Source: Ferrovum sp. PN-J185
GTDB taxonomy: Bacteria > Pseudomonadota > Gammaproteobacteria > Burkholderiales > Ferrovaceae
NCBI RefSeq assembly: GCF_001581925.1
Contig: NZ_LQZA01000001.1
Location: forward strand, 907,475-971,474
Reading direction: 5' to 3'
DNA: 64,000 nucleotides
The notes below the pieces were generated by a model. The model was given only the letters and a program-made list of their open reading frames with translations. It had not been told where the DNA came from and ran no database searches. A program made the translations under genes and the position numbers. Positions 10,417 to 18,979 of the stretch are shown piece after piece; within the stretch, counting starts at the first letter, position 1; each line of letters begins with the position of its first letter.

Positions 10417-11301
10417 TTATGTCCTCCAAATCCTAGGCAAAATCCCTTTTTTGCCTATCGTTAAGGGTCTAATTAGTTGCCAAAGTTTAATAAAATAATT
10501 CTTCGCGCTTTCCGAGGAATCACCCAAATATCTAGCAATAAGCATGCCATTAACTAGTGTCAAACCATGTTTTGAGTCATTTTCTTGTGGAATAACACTA
10601 CGACATAAAGTCAATAAATCCTTACTAAGTTCTGAATGATAAATAATGAAGGTTGCAAAAATGGACTTGTTTGCCATTCCAATAGAAGATTTCATAAAAG
10701 GATCAGTAGCATTAAATAACCCCCTTTCATTTAACAACCACTGCCCCTCAAGTCTAATACGATATCTTGACTGTACTTCACCATAATCAAATACCTCATT
10801 AGAGAGACGTCTTCCAAAGCAATATATCTCCCAAGCTATAAAAGTTGAGTCTTTTTTAAGTTCAACTAAAGTTTCAATTTTTGCTTTAGTACTTTTAAAA
10901 AAAATAGTTTCTGGTGGTAACCACTCTAAAACCGCACCTGAATCAACACGAATAGTTAACGTCTGTGTAGCATACAATCCTGAGCTTTTGTACCACTTGG
11001 TTGCGCCAGGCTGAGTAATTAAAACATGCGACTTGCTTTGAAGATCTATATCTATCTCTAAACCATCGCCACTTACTAATCCGCCTGGAGGATGTAAAAT
11101 CAAAGTATGACAAATTTCTTCATCCTCAGGATAGAGTACTTTTTGTATTCTTAACGGGCCAGAATGACGATGAAATAACAGTTTTGTTCTGTTGTTGTCT
11201 CTAGCATATTGCAAACACAAAAAAGCACTCCATCCAAGAGATTTTTTTACTGAATCATTTTTTGAAATGAAATATTTATTAGAAATTTGATTCAGAGCCA
11301 T
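10417..11301 (-). CDS. ureD: Urease accessory protein UreD
   Basis: 294-residue UreD, the scaffold that docks on apo-urease and recruits UreF and UreG. Family motifs include the LLFHRHSGPLRIQKVLYPED region, ILHPPGGLVSGD, TQPGATKWYKSSG and LEWLPPETIFF. It is the first gene of the urease block and follows the aliphatic amidase gene by 11 bases, with GGAGA just before its ATG. Placement at the head of ureDABJCEFG is common in proteobacteria. Confidence 0.95.
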   Translation of the reverse strand: MALNQISNKYFISKNDSVKKSLGWSAFLCLQYARDNNRTKLLFHRHSGPLRIQKVLYPEDEEICHTLILHPPGGLVSGDGLEIDIDLQSKSHVLITQPGATKWYKSSGLYATQTLTIRVDSGAVLEWLPPETIFFKSTKAKIETLVELKKDSTFIAWEIYCFGRRLSNEVFDYGEVQSRYRIRLEGQWLLNERGLFNATDPFMKSSIGMANKSIFATFIIYHSELSKDLLTLCRSVIPQENDSKHGLTLVNGMLIARYLGDSSESAKNYFIKLWQLIRPLTIGKKGILPRIWRT

Positions 11302-11312
11302 TCTCCACGTAT

Positions 11313-12332
11313 CTAATTAGGAATACCAGGTATTGGGCACTCTTTAGTACCAACAGTATCTCTTGTCAGATTTTCGACAGATTTTTTCACCTTAATGGGA
11401 TCCTTAACCCAATCTTTATAAAAATCATATGGACACTCAGAAACACCATCTACACTGTCTCCTGAATTGATTGTACCCGTATAACCTCTATGTAATAGTT
11501 TAAATAAATGGTTTTCAGATTGTCCATTTTTTCTAAAATCACGTATTAAACTTTTAGATAGCGCAGCATATTGAATACCATTTTCTTCTTCACCACACTC
11601 TCCTAATGTCCTACCATCAAAGCCGATAATTGCAGAGTGTCCAAAATATGAATAAACCCCATCAAAACCTGATGCATTTGCAACAGCAACATAAGTATTA
11701 TTCGCAAAAGCCATAGATTTAGAAATCAATACCTGTTGTTCTTTTGCAGGATACATATATCCCTGACATCGAATAATTAACTCAGCTCCTTTCATTGCGC
11801 AATCCCGCCAAATTTCAGGATAGTTACCATCATCACAAATAATAAGACTAATTTTCAATCCTTTTGGACCTTCAGTAACATAGGTTTTATCCCCAGGATA
11901 CCATCCTTCAATAGGTGTCCAAGGCATAATCTTTCTATATCTTTGAACAATTTCACCATGGTTATTCATTAAAATTAATGTGTTATACGGTGCTTTATGT
12001 GGATGATGTTCATGTTGCTCTCCGGTCAAAGAAAACACACCCCAAACATTTGCCATCTTACAGGCTTCAGCAAATATTGCTGTTTCTTCTCCAGGTATAG
12101 TCGATGCAGTTTCGTACATTTCTTTACTATCGTACATAATTCCATGGGTACTATATTCGGGAAAAATTACCAAATCTAATCCTGGTAAACCAATTTTCAT
12201 TCCTTCAACCATTCTTGCAATATTTCTTGCATTGTCTAATACCTCACTTTTAGTGTGTAAACGAGGCATTTTATAATTTACAACTGCTACACCAACAGTA
12301 TCATTACTACTAGATATATCACCATGTATCAT
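11313..12332 (-). CDS. amiE: Aliphatic amidase AmiE
   Basis: 339-residue nitrilase-superfamily amidase that hydrolyses short aliphatic amides such as acetamide and propionamide to the acid plus ammonia. The sequence is strikingly close to Pseudomonas AmiE from the first residues ([20 protein letters not shown]). The catalytic set is intact: E59 (FPEYS), K134 (RYRKIMPW), E142 and C166 ([12 protein letters not shown]). Residue 139 is Thr where AmiE of Pseudomonas has Cys, so formamidase-like specificity is possible. The GAGGAATAAT ribosome site precedes the ATG. Between fmdB and ureD it adds a second route from amides to ammonia. Confidence 0.93.
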   Translation of the reverse strand: MIHGDISSSNDTVGVAVVNYKMPRLHTKSEVLDNARNIARMVEGMKIGLPGLDLVIFPEYSTHGIMYDSKEMYETASTIPGEETAIFAEACKMANVWGVFSLTGEQHEHHPHKAPYNTLILMNNHGEIVQRYRKIMPWTPIEGWYPGDKTYVTEGPKGLKISLIICDDGNYPEIWRDCAMKGAELIIRCQGYMYPAKEQQVLISKSMAFANNTYVAVANASGFDGVYSYFGHSAIIGFDGRTLGECGEEENGIQYAALSKSLIRDFRKNGQSENHLFKLLHRGYTGTINSGDSVDGVSECPYDFYKDWVKDPIKVKKSVENLTRDTVGTKECPIPGIPN

Positions 12333-12360
12333 ATTATTCCTCTATTAGTTAATTATTTAA

Positions 12361-12666
12361 TTAATGGCTTATCATCCAAGGTCTTTTGTTAATAAAAGAC
12401 TTAGGATTTTTACTTTGTTTTCCTGACCCACAACAAGAACAGTTTGAGCCGTGGGATCTAAGTTTAGGTTCATGAGAAGCTTTTTCATTTATCTCATACG
12501 CTGTTCGTTTATCTGTAGTCATAAAAGAAAATTGTGGGGCTTGAATAATATTTCTTACAGATTTCTCTCCGCATATCGGACAAAATTGATCAGCATCTCG
12601 ATCATTTATTTTTAAAATCAAATCAAATGATCCACATTTGGGGCAATCAAAATCATAGGTAGGCAT
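12361..12666 (-). CDS. fmdB: FmdB-family zinc-ribbon protein (putative amide-operon regulator)
   Basis: 101-residue protein with an N-terminal zinc ribbon: YDFDCPKCG then QFCPICGEKSVRNIIQAP. This is the signature of the FmdB family first described as a putative regulator next to the Methylophilus formamidase gene. The C-terminal part has a second Cys cluster (CSCCG). It starts two bases after the fmdA stop, with the ribosome site inside fmdA. The molecular role in this family is not well established. Confidence 0.88.
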   Translation of the reverse strand: MPTYDFDCPKCGSFDLILKINDRDADQFCPICGEKSVRNIIQAPQFSFMTTDKRTAYEINEKASHEPKLRSHGSNCSCCGSGKQSKNPKSFINKRPWMISH

Positions 12667-12668
12667 AA

Positions 12669-13901
12669 CTATTCCTTATCATATGAAATTGGCATACTTG
12701 CTCCTCCATCTATAAATTTCGTAGGACCATATGCGTTAGGTTTAATGTCAAAGTCAAAAATTTCTGTTGGTAACCAGAGTGTCGCGCAGGAATTAGGAAT
12801 ATCAACAACACCACTAATATGACCTTGAACAGGTGCTGTACCTAAAATAGAATAGGCTTGAGAAGGACTATATCCAAATTTTGTAAGATAATTTATTGCA
12901 TTTAAACAAGCTTGTTGATAAGCAACATTTACATCAAGATAATGCTGTTTACCAGTATTGTCCACAGAAATTCCTTCAAATATTAGGTAATCTTTGTATG
13001 TTGGAGTAATAGGGCTTGGTCTAAAAATTGGATTTTTTATACCATATTTTTCCATTCCACCTTTAATAAGTTCAACCTTCATATGAACCCATCCTGCCAT
13101 TTCTATAGCACCACAAAAGGTAATTTCCCCATCACCTTGACTAAAATGTAAATCACCAACAGATAAACCAGCACCATTAACATAGACAGGGAAGTAAATT
13201 TTTGAGCCTCTTGATAAATCTTTAATATCACAGTTACCACCATGTTCTCTCGGAGGAACCGTTCTAGCACCAGTCATAGCAGCATTTAATTTTGCTTCGC
13301 CAGTTAATTTACCCATGTGTGCGGTAGTTGGGAAAGGTGGATTTGCCAAAGGAGGAACTCGATTAGGATTAGTATCTATAAGAGACTGTTCACGGCTATT
13401 CCATTGCTCAAGTAGGTCATGACTTGGTAGACAACCAATTAATCCAGGATGAATTAGTCCAGCGTAATTTACGCCAGGCACATGTCTACTTTTAGTAAAC
13501 ATTCCTTGTATATCCCAAATGGATTTTTGAGCATGAGGAAAAAAATCCGTAAGAAAGCCACCACCATTCTTTCTTGAAAAAAAGCCGTTAAATCCCCATA
13601 AGCTATCTTGTTTAGCACCAATGTCTAATAAATCAACAACAAGTAAGTCACCAGGTTCAGCACCTTCAACACCAACGGGTCCTGATAAAAAATGAACTAT
13701 AGACAAATCAATATCTCTTACATCGTCAGCGCTATCATTGTTTTTTATAAAACCACCTGTCCAATCATAAGTTTCTAAAATAAAGTCATTCCCAGGTTTA
13801 ACCCAGCAGGCCATAGGAATATCGGGATGCCAACGGTTATGTACCATTTCATTGTTATAAGGGGACTCTTTAAGATCAACTTTAATTAATGTATCTGCCA
13901 T
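12669..13901 (-). CDS. fmdA: Formamidase FmdA (acetamidase/formamidase family)
   Basis: 410-residue cytoplasmic formamidase that converts formamide to formate and ammonia. It is a member of the acetamidase/formamidase (FmdA_AmdA) family, unrelated to AmiE. Landmarks are the N-terminal HNRWHPDIPM, VEGAEPGDLLVVDLLDIG, LPSHDLLEQWN, PREHGGNCDIKDLSRGSK and DLHFSQGDGEI. The length matches the Methylophilus enzyme. AGGAGA precedes the ATG. The gene follows the five-gene urea/amide transporter and precedes fmdB, an arrangement that pairs uptake with hydrolysis. Confidence 0.96.
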   Translation of the reverse strand: MADTLIKVDLKESPYNNEMVHNRWHPDIPMACWVKPGNDFILETYDWTGGFIKNNDSADDVRDIDLSIVHFLSGPVGVEGAEPGDLLVVDLLDIGAKQDSLWGFNGFFSRKNGGGFLTDFFPHAQKSIWDIQGMFTKSRHVPGVNYAGLIHPGLIGCLPSHDLLEQWNSREQSLIDTNPNRVPPLANPPFPTTAHMGKLTGEAKLNAAMTGARTVPPREHGGNCDIKDLSRGSKIYFPVYVNGAGLSVGDLHFSQGDGEITFCGAIEMAGWVHMKVELIKGGMEKYGIKNPIFRPSPITPTYKDYLIFEGISVDNTGKQHYLDVNVAYQQACLNAINYLTKFGYSPSQAYSILGTAPVQGHISGVVDIPNSCATLWLPTEIFDFDIKPNAYGPTKFIDGGASMPISYDKE

Positions 13902-13915
13902 GACAATCTCCTAAG

Positions 13916-14617
13916 TTAAACGGATAAATATGAACTAATAATTTTTTCATCAACATTTACTGCACTATTTTGATAAACCAACTTGCCTTTTTCTAAAACA
14001 CAAAAACGATCAGCAATTTCCATAGTAAAACTTAGCACTTGCTCAGAAACAATGATTGTTAAGTCTTTTAAACTACGAATCTCTTTTAGTGTTTTAGCAA
14101 TATCTTTAATTATTGAAGGTTGAATACCTTCAGTAGGTTCATCAAGAAGCAATACTTTGGGATTAGTTACTAATGCTCGAGCGATAGCCAATTGTTGTTG
14201 CTGTCCGCCAGATAAATTGCCTCCTTTACGAGAACGCATGTCATATAACACAGGAAATAAAGAGTAGATTTCATCAGGGACTTTACCATTTGCTTTTTGA
14301 GGTAGACCAGTTTGGATATTTTCTAGTACGGTCATATTTGAAAATATCATCCTACCCTGGGGTACATAAGCAATTCCATTTTGCACTCGATTGTAGGTTT
14401 CCATTTTGGCTAAAGAAACGTCATCAACAATAATATCTCCAGACATAGTTGGAATAATCCCCATTAACGTCTTAAATAAGGTAGTTTTTCCCATACCATT
14501 TCTACCCATAATGGCAACAATTTCTTTTTGCTTAATATCAAGTGTTATGTCACTAATTACCTTACTTTGACCATAACCAGAATTTAATTCTTGTATTGAA
14601 AACATTTTTTTTGACAT
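13916..14617 (-). CDS. urtE: Urea/amide ABC transporter ATPase UrtE
   Basis: 233-residue LivF-like ATPase. Walker A GRNGMGKTT, signature LSGGQQQQ and Walker B with DEPTEGIQPS are intact. It works with UrtD on the membrane pair UrtB/UrtC to import urea or short amides. The start was set at ATG 14617, preceded by GAGG, ten bases after the urtD stop. A longer reading from 14650 would overlap urtD and lacks support. Next gene downstream is fmdA. Confidence 0.94.
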   Translation of the reverse strand: MSKKMFSIQELNSGYGQSKVISDITLDIKQKEIVAIMGRNGMGKTTLFKTLMGIIPTMSGDIIVDDVSLAKMETYNRVQNGIAYVPQGRMIFSNMTVLENIQTGLPQKANGKVPDEIYSLFPVLYDMRSRKGGNLSGGQQQQLAIARALVTNPKVLLLDEPTEGIQPSIIKDIAKTLKEIRSLKDLTIIVSEQVLSFTMEIADRFCVLEKGKLVYQNSAVNVDEKIISSYLSV

Positions 14618-14627
14618 AAAATTTTCC

Positions 14628-15365
14628 TCAATGGCCAAGATATACTTCAATGACTTTTGGATTTGATTGGACAGATTCCATACTTCCTTCTGCTAATAGC
14701 TTTCCTTGGTGTAATACACTAACTCGATGCGCGATCTGTTTTACAAATTCCATGTCATGTTCAATTACTATCAAAGAACGACCTTTAGCAATTTTATTCA
14801 GTAATTCGGCAGTTTTTTCTCTCTCAACCACACTCATCCCTGCTACAGGTTCATCAAGCATTAAAAGCTCTGGGTCTTGGATCAGTAACATACCAATTTC
14901 CAACCATTGCTTTTGACCATGACTTAATAATCCAGATTGAATTTGAAGTAATTCTGTTAAAAAAATCATGTCAGCAATTTCATAAATTTTATTTAAGATC
15001 ACCTCATCTCTTTTGAATCGGAGTGCGCCGAATACATTTCTACCTTTGGGATAAGAGATCTCTAAATTTTCAAAGACTGTTAAATTTTCATAAATTGACG
15101 GGGTTTGAAATTTCCGACCAACTCCTAGCTGTACCAATTTATATTCAGGTAATTTTGTTAATTCCGAATCTTTAAATTTAATTGATCCAGATGTGGCTTT
15201 TGTTTTTCCACAGATCAAATCTAATACAGTAGTCTTCCCCGCACCATTTGGGCCAATGATGACTCTTAACTCTTTTTCCTCAATATATAAATTAAGGTCA
15301 TCAACAGCTTTAAACCCATCAAATGAAACAGTTAAACCTTCTATTGCCAGTAAAATTTGTGCCAT
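14628..15365 (-). CDS. urtD: Urea/amide ABC transporter ATPase UrtD
   Basis: 245-residue LivG-like ATPase. Walker A GPNGAGKTT, a Q-loop region (GVGRKFQTPSIYENLTV), signature SHGQKQWLEIG and Walker B LLMLDEPVAGM are visible. The SHGQ variant of the signature is typical of UrtD. It starts two bases after the urtC stop. It partners with UrtE. Confidence 0.95.
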   Translation of the reverse strand: MAQILLAIEGLTVSFDGFKAVDDLNLYIEEKELRVIIGPNGAGKTTVLDLICGKTKATSGSIKFKDSELTKLPEYKLVQLGVGRKFQTPSIYENLTVFENLEISYPKGRNVFGALRFKRDEVILNKIYEIADMIFLTELLQIQSGLLSHGQKQWLEIGMLLIQDPELLMLDEPVAGMSVVEREKTAELLNKIAKGRSLIVIEHDMEFVKQIAHRVSVLHQGKLLAEGSMESVQSNPKVIEVYLGH

Positions 15366-15367
15366 GA

Positions 15368-16504
15368 TTAACCCGCCCGTTTAACAGAAGAATTAGATAA
15401 GGATTTATCTTTAATGAATTTCTTTACAAACCAGTTTTTCAATCTTGGTACATAGGAAATATAAAGACCGGACAATCCATCTGGGAAAAACATCACGACA
15501 CCAATAAACATTGCCCCCATGAAAAATAACCATAATGTAGGAAATGATTCTGAAAAAGCAGTTTTTCCGTAATTAACTAGAAGAGCACCGTAAATAGCGC
15601 CAATCAGAGACATACGTCCACCAATAGCTGCAAATATAACCATTTCAATTGAAGGGACAATACCTATAATTGATGGTGACATGAAACCAACTTGTAGAGT
15701 AAACATTGCCCCACCTATTGATGAAACAACTGCCGATAAGGCAAATGCAAACACTTTAAAATTCGCTACATCGTAACCAGAAAACCTTACTCGATCTTCT
15801 TTATCACGTATTGCAAGTAGCAACCTTCCTAATTTTGTTGATGCAATATACTTACAAATAACAACTGTAAGTATTAAAAGTCCACCGTTTATGTAATAAA
15901 GTATATATTTTGCAGAATCAGTATTAATATTCCATCCATGCAAAGTTTTTAAGTCAGTAATACCGTTAATTCCGCCGGTAAAACCCTGCTGTCCTACTAC
16001 TAAAATTGTGATGATGGCAGCAATAGCTTGAGTAATTATTGAAAAATACACTCCACTAACCCTTCTCTTAAACATGGAAATACCAATGATGTAAGCTACT
16101 ATTATTGGAATCCCAATAATTGCTATTAGTGTAAAAGTGAAACTATGAAAAGGAATCCAAAAGGTTGGAAGTTCCGTCAATTGATTCCAGTCCATAAAGT
16201 CAGGGATACCTGGGGTTGTTTGATGAACAGTACTAACTGGATCAGAGGCTTCTAGCTTTAAAAACATTGCCATACAATATCCGCCAATACCAAAAAATAT
16301 ACCTTGTCCTAGACTTAATATGCCACCATAACCCCATAACATAACCAACCCAACAGCAGTAAATGCGAAAGTAAGGTATTTACCAACAAGATTTAATCGA
16401 AATATATCCATTGAAATTGGAAATACGACTAAGATAATTAAGGATATAATTAACAAATCTATACTTGATTTGTTTTTAAATATATTTATTAAGTATTTAT
16501 TCAT
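15368..16504 (-). CDS. urtC: Urea/amide ABC transporter permease UrtC
   Basis: 378-residue LivM-type permease with about ten membrane segments. Recognisable parts are LVMLWGYGGILSLGQGIFFGIG near the N-terminus (given here only in outline), GGINGITDLKTLHGW, the ATPase-coupling loop AIRDKEDRVRFSGYDV and FPDGLSGL near the C-terminus. The long periplasmic loop after the second helix is usual for UrtC. It lies 14 bases after urtB. Confidence 0.94.
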   Translation of the reverse strand: MNKYLINIFKNKSSIDLLIISLIILVVFPISMDIFRLNLVGKYLTFAFTAVGLVMLWGYGGILSLGQGIFFGIGGYCMAMFLKLEASDPVSTVHQTTPGIPDFMDWNQLTELPTFWIPFHSFTFTLIAIIGIPIIVAYIIGISMFKRRVSGVYFSIITQAIAAIITILVVGQQGFTGGINGITDLKTLHGWNINTDSAKYILYYINGGLLILTVVICKYIASTKLGRLLLAIRDKEDRVRFSGYDVANFKVFAFALSAVVSSIGGAMFTLQVGFMSPSIIGIVPSIEMVIFAAIGGRMSLIGAIYGALLVNYGKTAFSESFPTLWLFFMGAMFIGVVMFFPDGLSGLYISYVPRLKNWFVKKFIKDKSLSNSSVKRAG

Positions 16505-16518
16505 TTCAGATTCCTCAA

Positions 16519-17445
16519 TTAACGTCTAACTTTGTTTTTCATCAACCCTTCCGGCTTAATCATTAAAATGACAATGATTGTCAATAAGGTAACAACCTTA
16601 CCCATAGCGCTTGTTAAAAAGAAAGTCAAAATTGACTGTGCTTGAGCAATTGAAAAAGCAGATGTAATAGTTCCAATTAAGCTCGCTGCACCACCAAAAA
16701 CCACAACCAAGAAAGTATCAACAATATATAAAGATCCACTAGTCGGACTTGTTGAAGCGATGGTCGTAAAACAAGCTCCTGCTATACCTGCAATTCCACA
16801 TCCAGTTGCAAAGGTAATGCGATCAACTAATTTAGTATTTATACCAACGGCACCTGCCATAATTCTATTTTGTGTAGTAGCTCTTACTTTTAGTCCCCAC
16901 TGTGATTTAAACAACAGTAGAGCGACAAAGCCGCAAACAAGTAGAGCCATTACGAGAACAAAAATGCCATTTAATGGAATATCTATAGACTCTGTCGGTT
17001 TCCAAGACCCCATTAACCAGTCAGGTAAATCTGCACTAACTTCTCTGCCGCCAAAAACAGATCTAAAAATTTGCTGCATTATTAAACTTAATCCCCATGT
17101 AGCAAGCAATGTATCAAGTGGCCTTTTATATAAATGCCTAATTAATAAAAACTCTGTTAAATAACCTACTGCAAATGCGAAGACAAAGGCGATACCAATG
17201 GCAAACACAAAATAAAATGGTTTTAAACTAGGGAAATATGTATTTGTTAGTGACGAAGTGATATAAATTGTGTAGGCTCCAATAGTCATAAACTCACCAT
17301 GAGCCATATTAATTACACCCATTTGACCAAAAATAATTGCGAGACCTAAAGCCATTAATAGCAACACACTAAACATACTTAAGCCAGAAAATCCTTGCAT
17401 TACTAAAATGGACATTAAGTCATTCAAAGAGTAACCACCCATCAC
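16519..17445 (-). CDS. urtB: Urea/amide ABC transporter permease UrtB
   Basis: 308-residue LivH-type permease with about eight membrane segments. LAIIFGQMGVINMAHGEFM is the hallmark near the N-terminus; RATTQNRIMAGAVGINTK is the coupling region. It corresponds to the short form of UrtB without the long N-terminal periplasmic extension. A strong stem-loop lies between it and urtA, probably lowering its expression relative to the binding protein. Confidence 0.94.
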   Translation of the reverse strand: MMGGYSLNDLMSILVMQGFSGLSMFSVLLLMALGLAIIFGQMGVINMAHGEFMTIGAYTIYITSSLTNTYFPSLKPFYFVFAIGIAFVFAFAVGYLTEFLLIRHLYKRPLDTLLATWGLSLIMQQIFRSVFGGREVSADLPDWLMGSWKPTESIDIPLNGIFVLVMALLVCGFVALLLFKSQWGLKVRATTQNRIMAGAVGINTKLVDRITFATGCGIAGIAGACFTTIASTSPTSGSLYIVDTFLVVVFGGAASLIGTITSAFSIAQAQSILTFFLTSAMGKVVTLLTIIVILMIKPEGLMKNKVRR

Positions 17446-17472
17446 AATCTCCTTATTTATTTGAATCTAACA

Positions 17473-17504
17473 AGAGGATGTATAAGGTTTCTTATACATC
17501 CTTT
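17473..17504 (-). terminator. Perfect stem-loop between urtA and urtB (attenuator or RNA-processing hairpin)
   Basis: GGATGTATAAG (17476-17486) and CTTATACATCC (17491-17501) pair perfectly over 11 bases around a four-base loop, and the stem extends with A-U and G-U pairs on the outside. It lies in the 77-base gap between the urtA stop and urtB. There is no long U-run, so partial termination or protection of the urtA message is more likely than full termination. Confidence 0.7.
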
Positions 17505-17522
17505 GCTAGCCCTACTCGCTCA

Positions 17523-18749
17523 CTAGTAACCTTTAGGGAAAGGGTTTGGAGTAATGTAGTCAGACGTATAAACAATATCTGCCTGACCATCTTTTCTCCA
17601 CTGACCAATTCTTAACTTAGATTTCAAATGATGATTTGGCATCAAATAAACCATGCCTTCTGGTGCATCTAAGGAGATTTTTCCAGACTCTTCTGCCTTA
17701 ACTACTTTGTCTGTATCAAAACTTCCAGCCATTTCAACAGCTTTTTTCCATAACCATGGTCCTTCATAGGCAGCCTGTGTCACGTCACCAATTGGAGCAT
17801 TTTCACCCCAGCGTTTATGGAATTCAGATACAAATTTTTTATTTTCAGGTGTATCAAGAGTTTCAAAATATTTAAAAGCAGAGTAAAAACCTGCAACGTT
17901 CTCACCACCAATTCCATATACTTCATCTTCTGATGTGGATAAAGTAAGTAGTTTTTGCTTATCACCAGTAACACCTGAAGCTTTTAATTGTTTATAAAAA
18001 GAAACATTAGATCCACCTACAACAGCAGCATAGATAACATCAGGTTTTTTTAATTTAATCTTATTGATAGTTGATCCAAATTGAGTGCTACCTAAAGCAG
18101 CATACTCTTCACCAACAACTTTTCCGTGTAGAACAGTTTCAATATATTTTCTTGCTAATTTCATAGTGGTTCTTGGCCAAATATAGTCAGAACCAACCAA
18201 ATAAAAGGTTTTAGCTCCTTTAGATTTTGATAGCCAGTCAAGACTAGCAAATACTTGTTGAGTTGCTTCCTGTCCTGTGTACACTACGTTTTTTGATTGT
18301 TCTAAACCTTCGTAAAAAGTTGGATAATAAAGAAGACCGTTGTCTCTCTCTAATACTGGTAATACTGCTTTCCTTGAAGCAGATGTCCAACAACCCATAA
18401 TTGCAGCAACATGATCCGATTCCAACAATTTTTTTGCTTTTTCTGCAAAAGTTGGCCAATCCGATGCACCATCTTCATATATGTATTTAATTTTTCTTCC
18501 AAGCACTCCTCCTGAGGCATTGATTTGTTCAATAGCTAAAATTTCAGCTTCACGAGCACCTGTTTCTGAAATAGCCATTGTTCCAGAAGAGGAATGTAAA
18601 ATACCAATTGTTACTTCTTTATCTGTAACTGCAATTTGAGATGCCGCTGTTGCATTAAAGGTAGACAACCCTAATGATGCCAAACAGATTCCTAAAAGAG
18701 ATTTAGAGAATCTGTTAATAGAACTAGACTTTCTCGTGAATTTGTACAT
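17523..18749 (-). CDS. urtA: Urea/short-chain amide ABC transporter binding protein UrtA (FmdD-like)
   Basis: 408-residue periplasmic binding protein, with an N-terminal signal peptide (SLLGICLASLGLS ... ATAASQ). It shows the UrtA/FmdD/AmiC-like sequence VTIGILHSSSGTMAISE, then GGVLGRKIKYIYEDGASDWP, MGCWTSASRKAVLPV and YYPTFYEGLEQS, and ends TPNPFPKGY. The related Methylophilus FmdD binds short amides and urea. AAGGGG precedes the ATG. It is the first gene of the long minus-strand run and is divergent from the fmdC-like porin gene. Confidence 0.95.
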   Translation of the reverse strand: MYKFTRKSSSINRFSKSLLGICLASLGLSTFNATAASQIAVTDKEVTIGILHSSSGTMAISETGAREAEILAIEQINASGGVLGRKIKYIYEDGASDWPTFAEKAKKLLESDHVAAIMGCWTSASRKAVLPVLERDNGLLYYPTFYEGLEQSKNVVYTGQEATQQVFASLDWLSKSKGAKTFYLVGSDYIWPRTTMKLARKYIETVLHGKVVGEEYAALGSTQFGSTINKIKLKKPDVIYAAVVGGSNVSFYKQLKASGVTGDKQKLLTLSTSEDEVYGIGGENVAGFYSAFKYFETLDTPENKKFVSEFHKRWGENAPIGDVTQAAYEGPWLWKKAVEMAGSFDTDKVVKAEESGKISLDAPEGMVYLMPNHHLKSKLRIGQWRKDGQADIVYTSDYITPNPFPKGY

Positions 18750-18979
18750 TTATTTCCCCTTTGAATAAAAAATGAATACGTCGTGATTCAATCTTATTTT
18801 TCTAAAGGGTTTTATTAAATACGCTTTTTTACTTACTTATACGTATGTAGAACTCACCATTTTTAAGCGATTAAAAATACAAATTAAGTTTTTTGTAACT
18901 AATCGTAAGATTACGTATGTGTTTTTTTCTACTTTTTTTTTATTCTTTTCTTCATCATCAACTAGTAATGGAGAATATA
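18750..18979. promoter_or_regulatory. Divergent promoter region between urtA and the fmdC-like porin gene
   Basis: 230 bases that must hold the promoters of both the urt-fmd-ure operon and the porin gene. The nonamer TACGTATGT occurs twice in direct orientation (18840-18848 and 18912-18920), 72 bp apart; GAATACGTCGTGATTC near 18774-18789 has GAAT/ATTC ends. These are candidates for the LuxR-type regulator. No sigma-54 element was seen on either strand. Exact -35/-10 boxes could not be assigned. Confidence 0.45.

Noticed and set aside
14618..14650. Longer urtE start at 14650
   Set aside because: It would overlap urtD, whereas ATG 14617 has a GAGG ribosome site and gives the usual LivF-type N-terminus.
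18750..18979. Sigma-54 promoter or guanidine-type riboswitch before urtA
   Set aside because: No GG-N10-GC element on either strand and no recognisable riboswitch core.
18917..18979. Longer porin start at 18917
   Set aside because: It would add a hydrophobic, aromatic-rich stretch before a normal signal peptide; the ATG at 18980 has a proper ribosome site.
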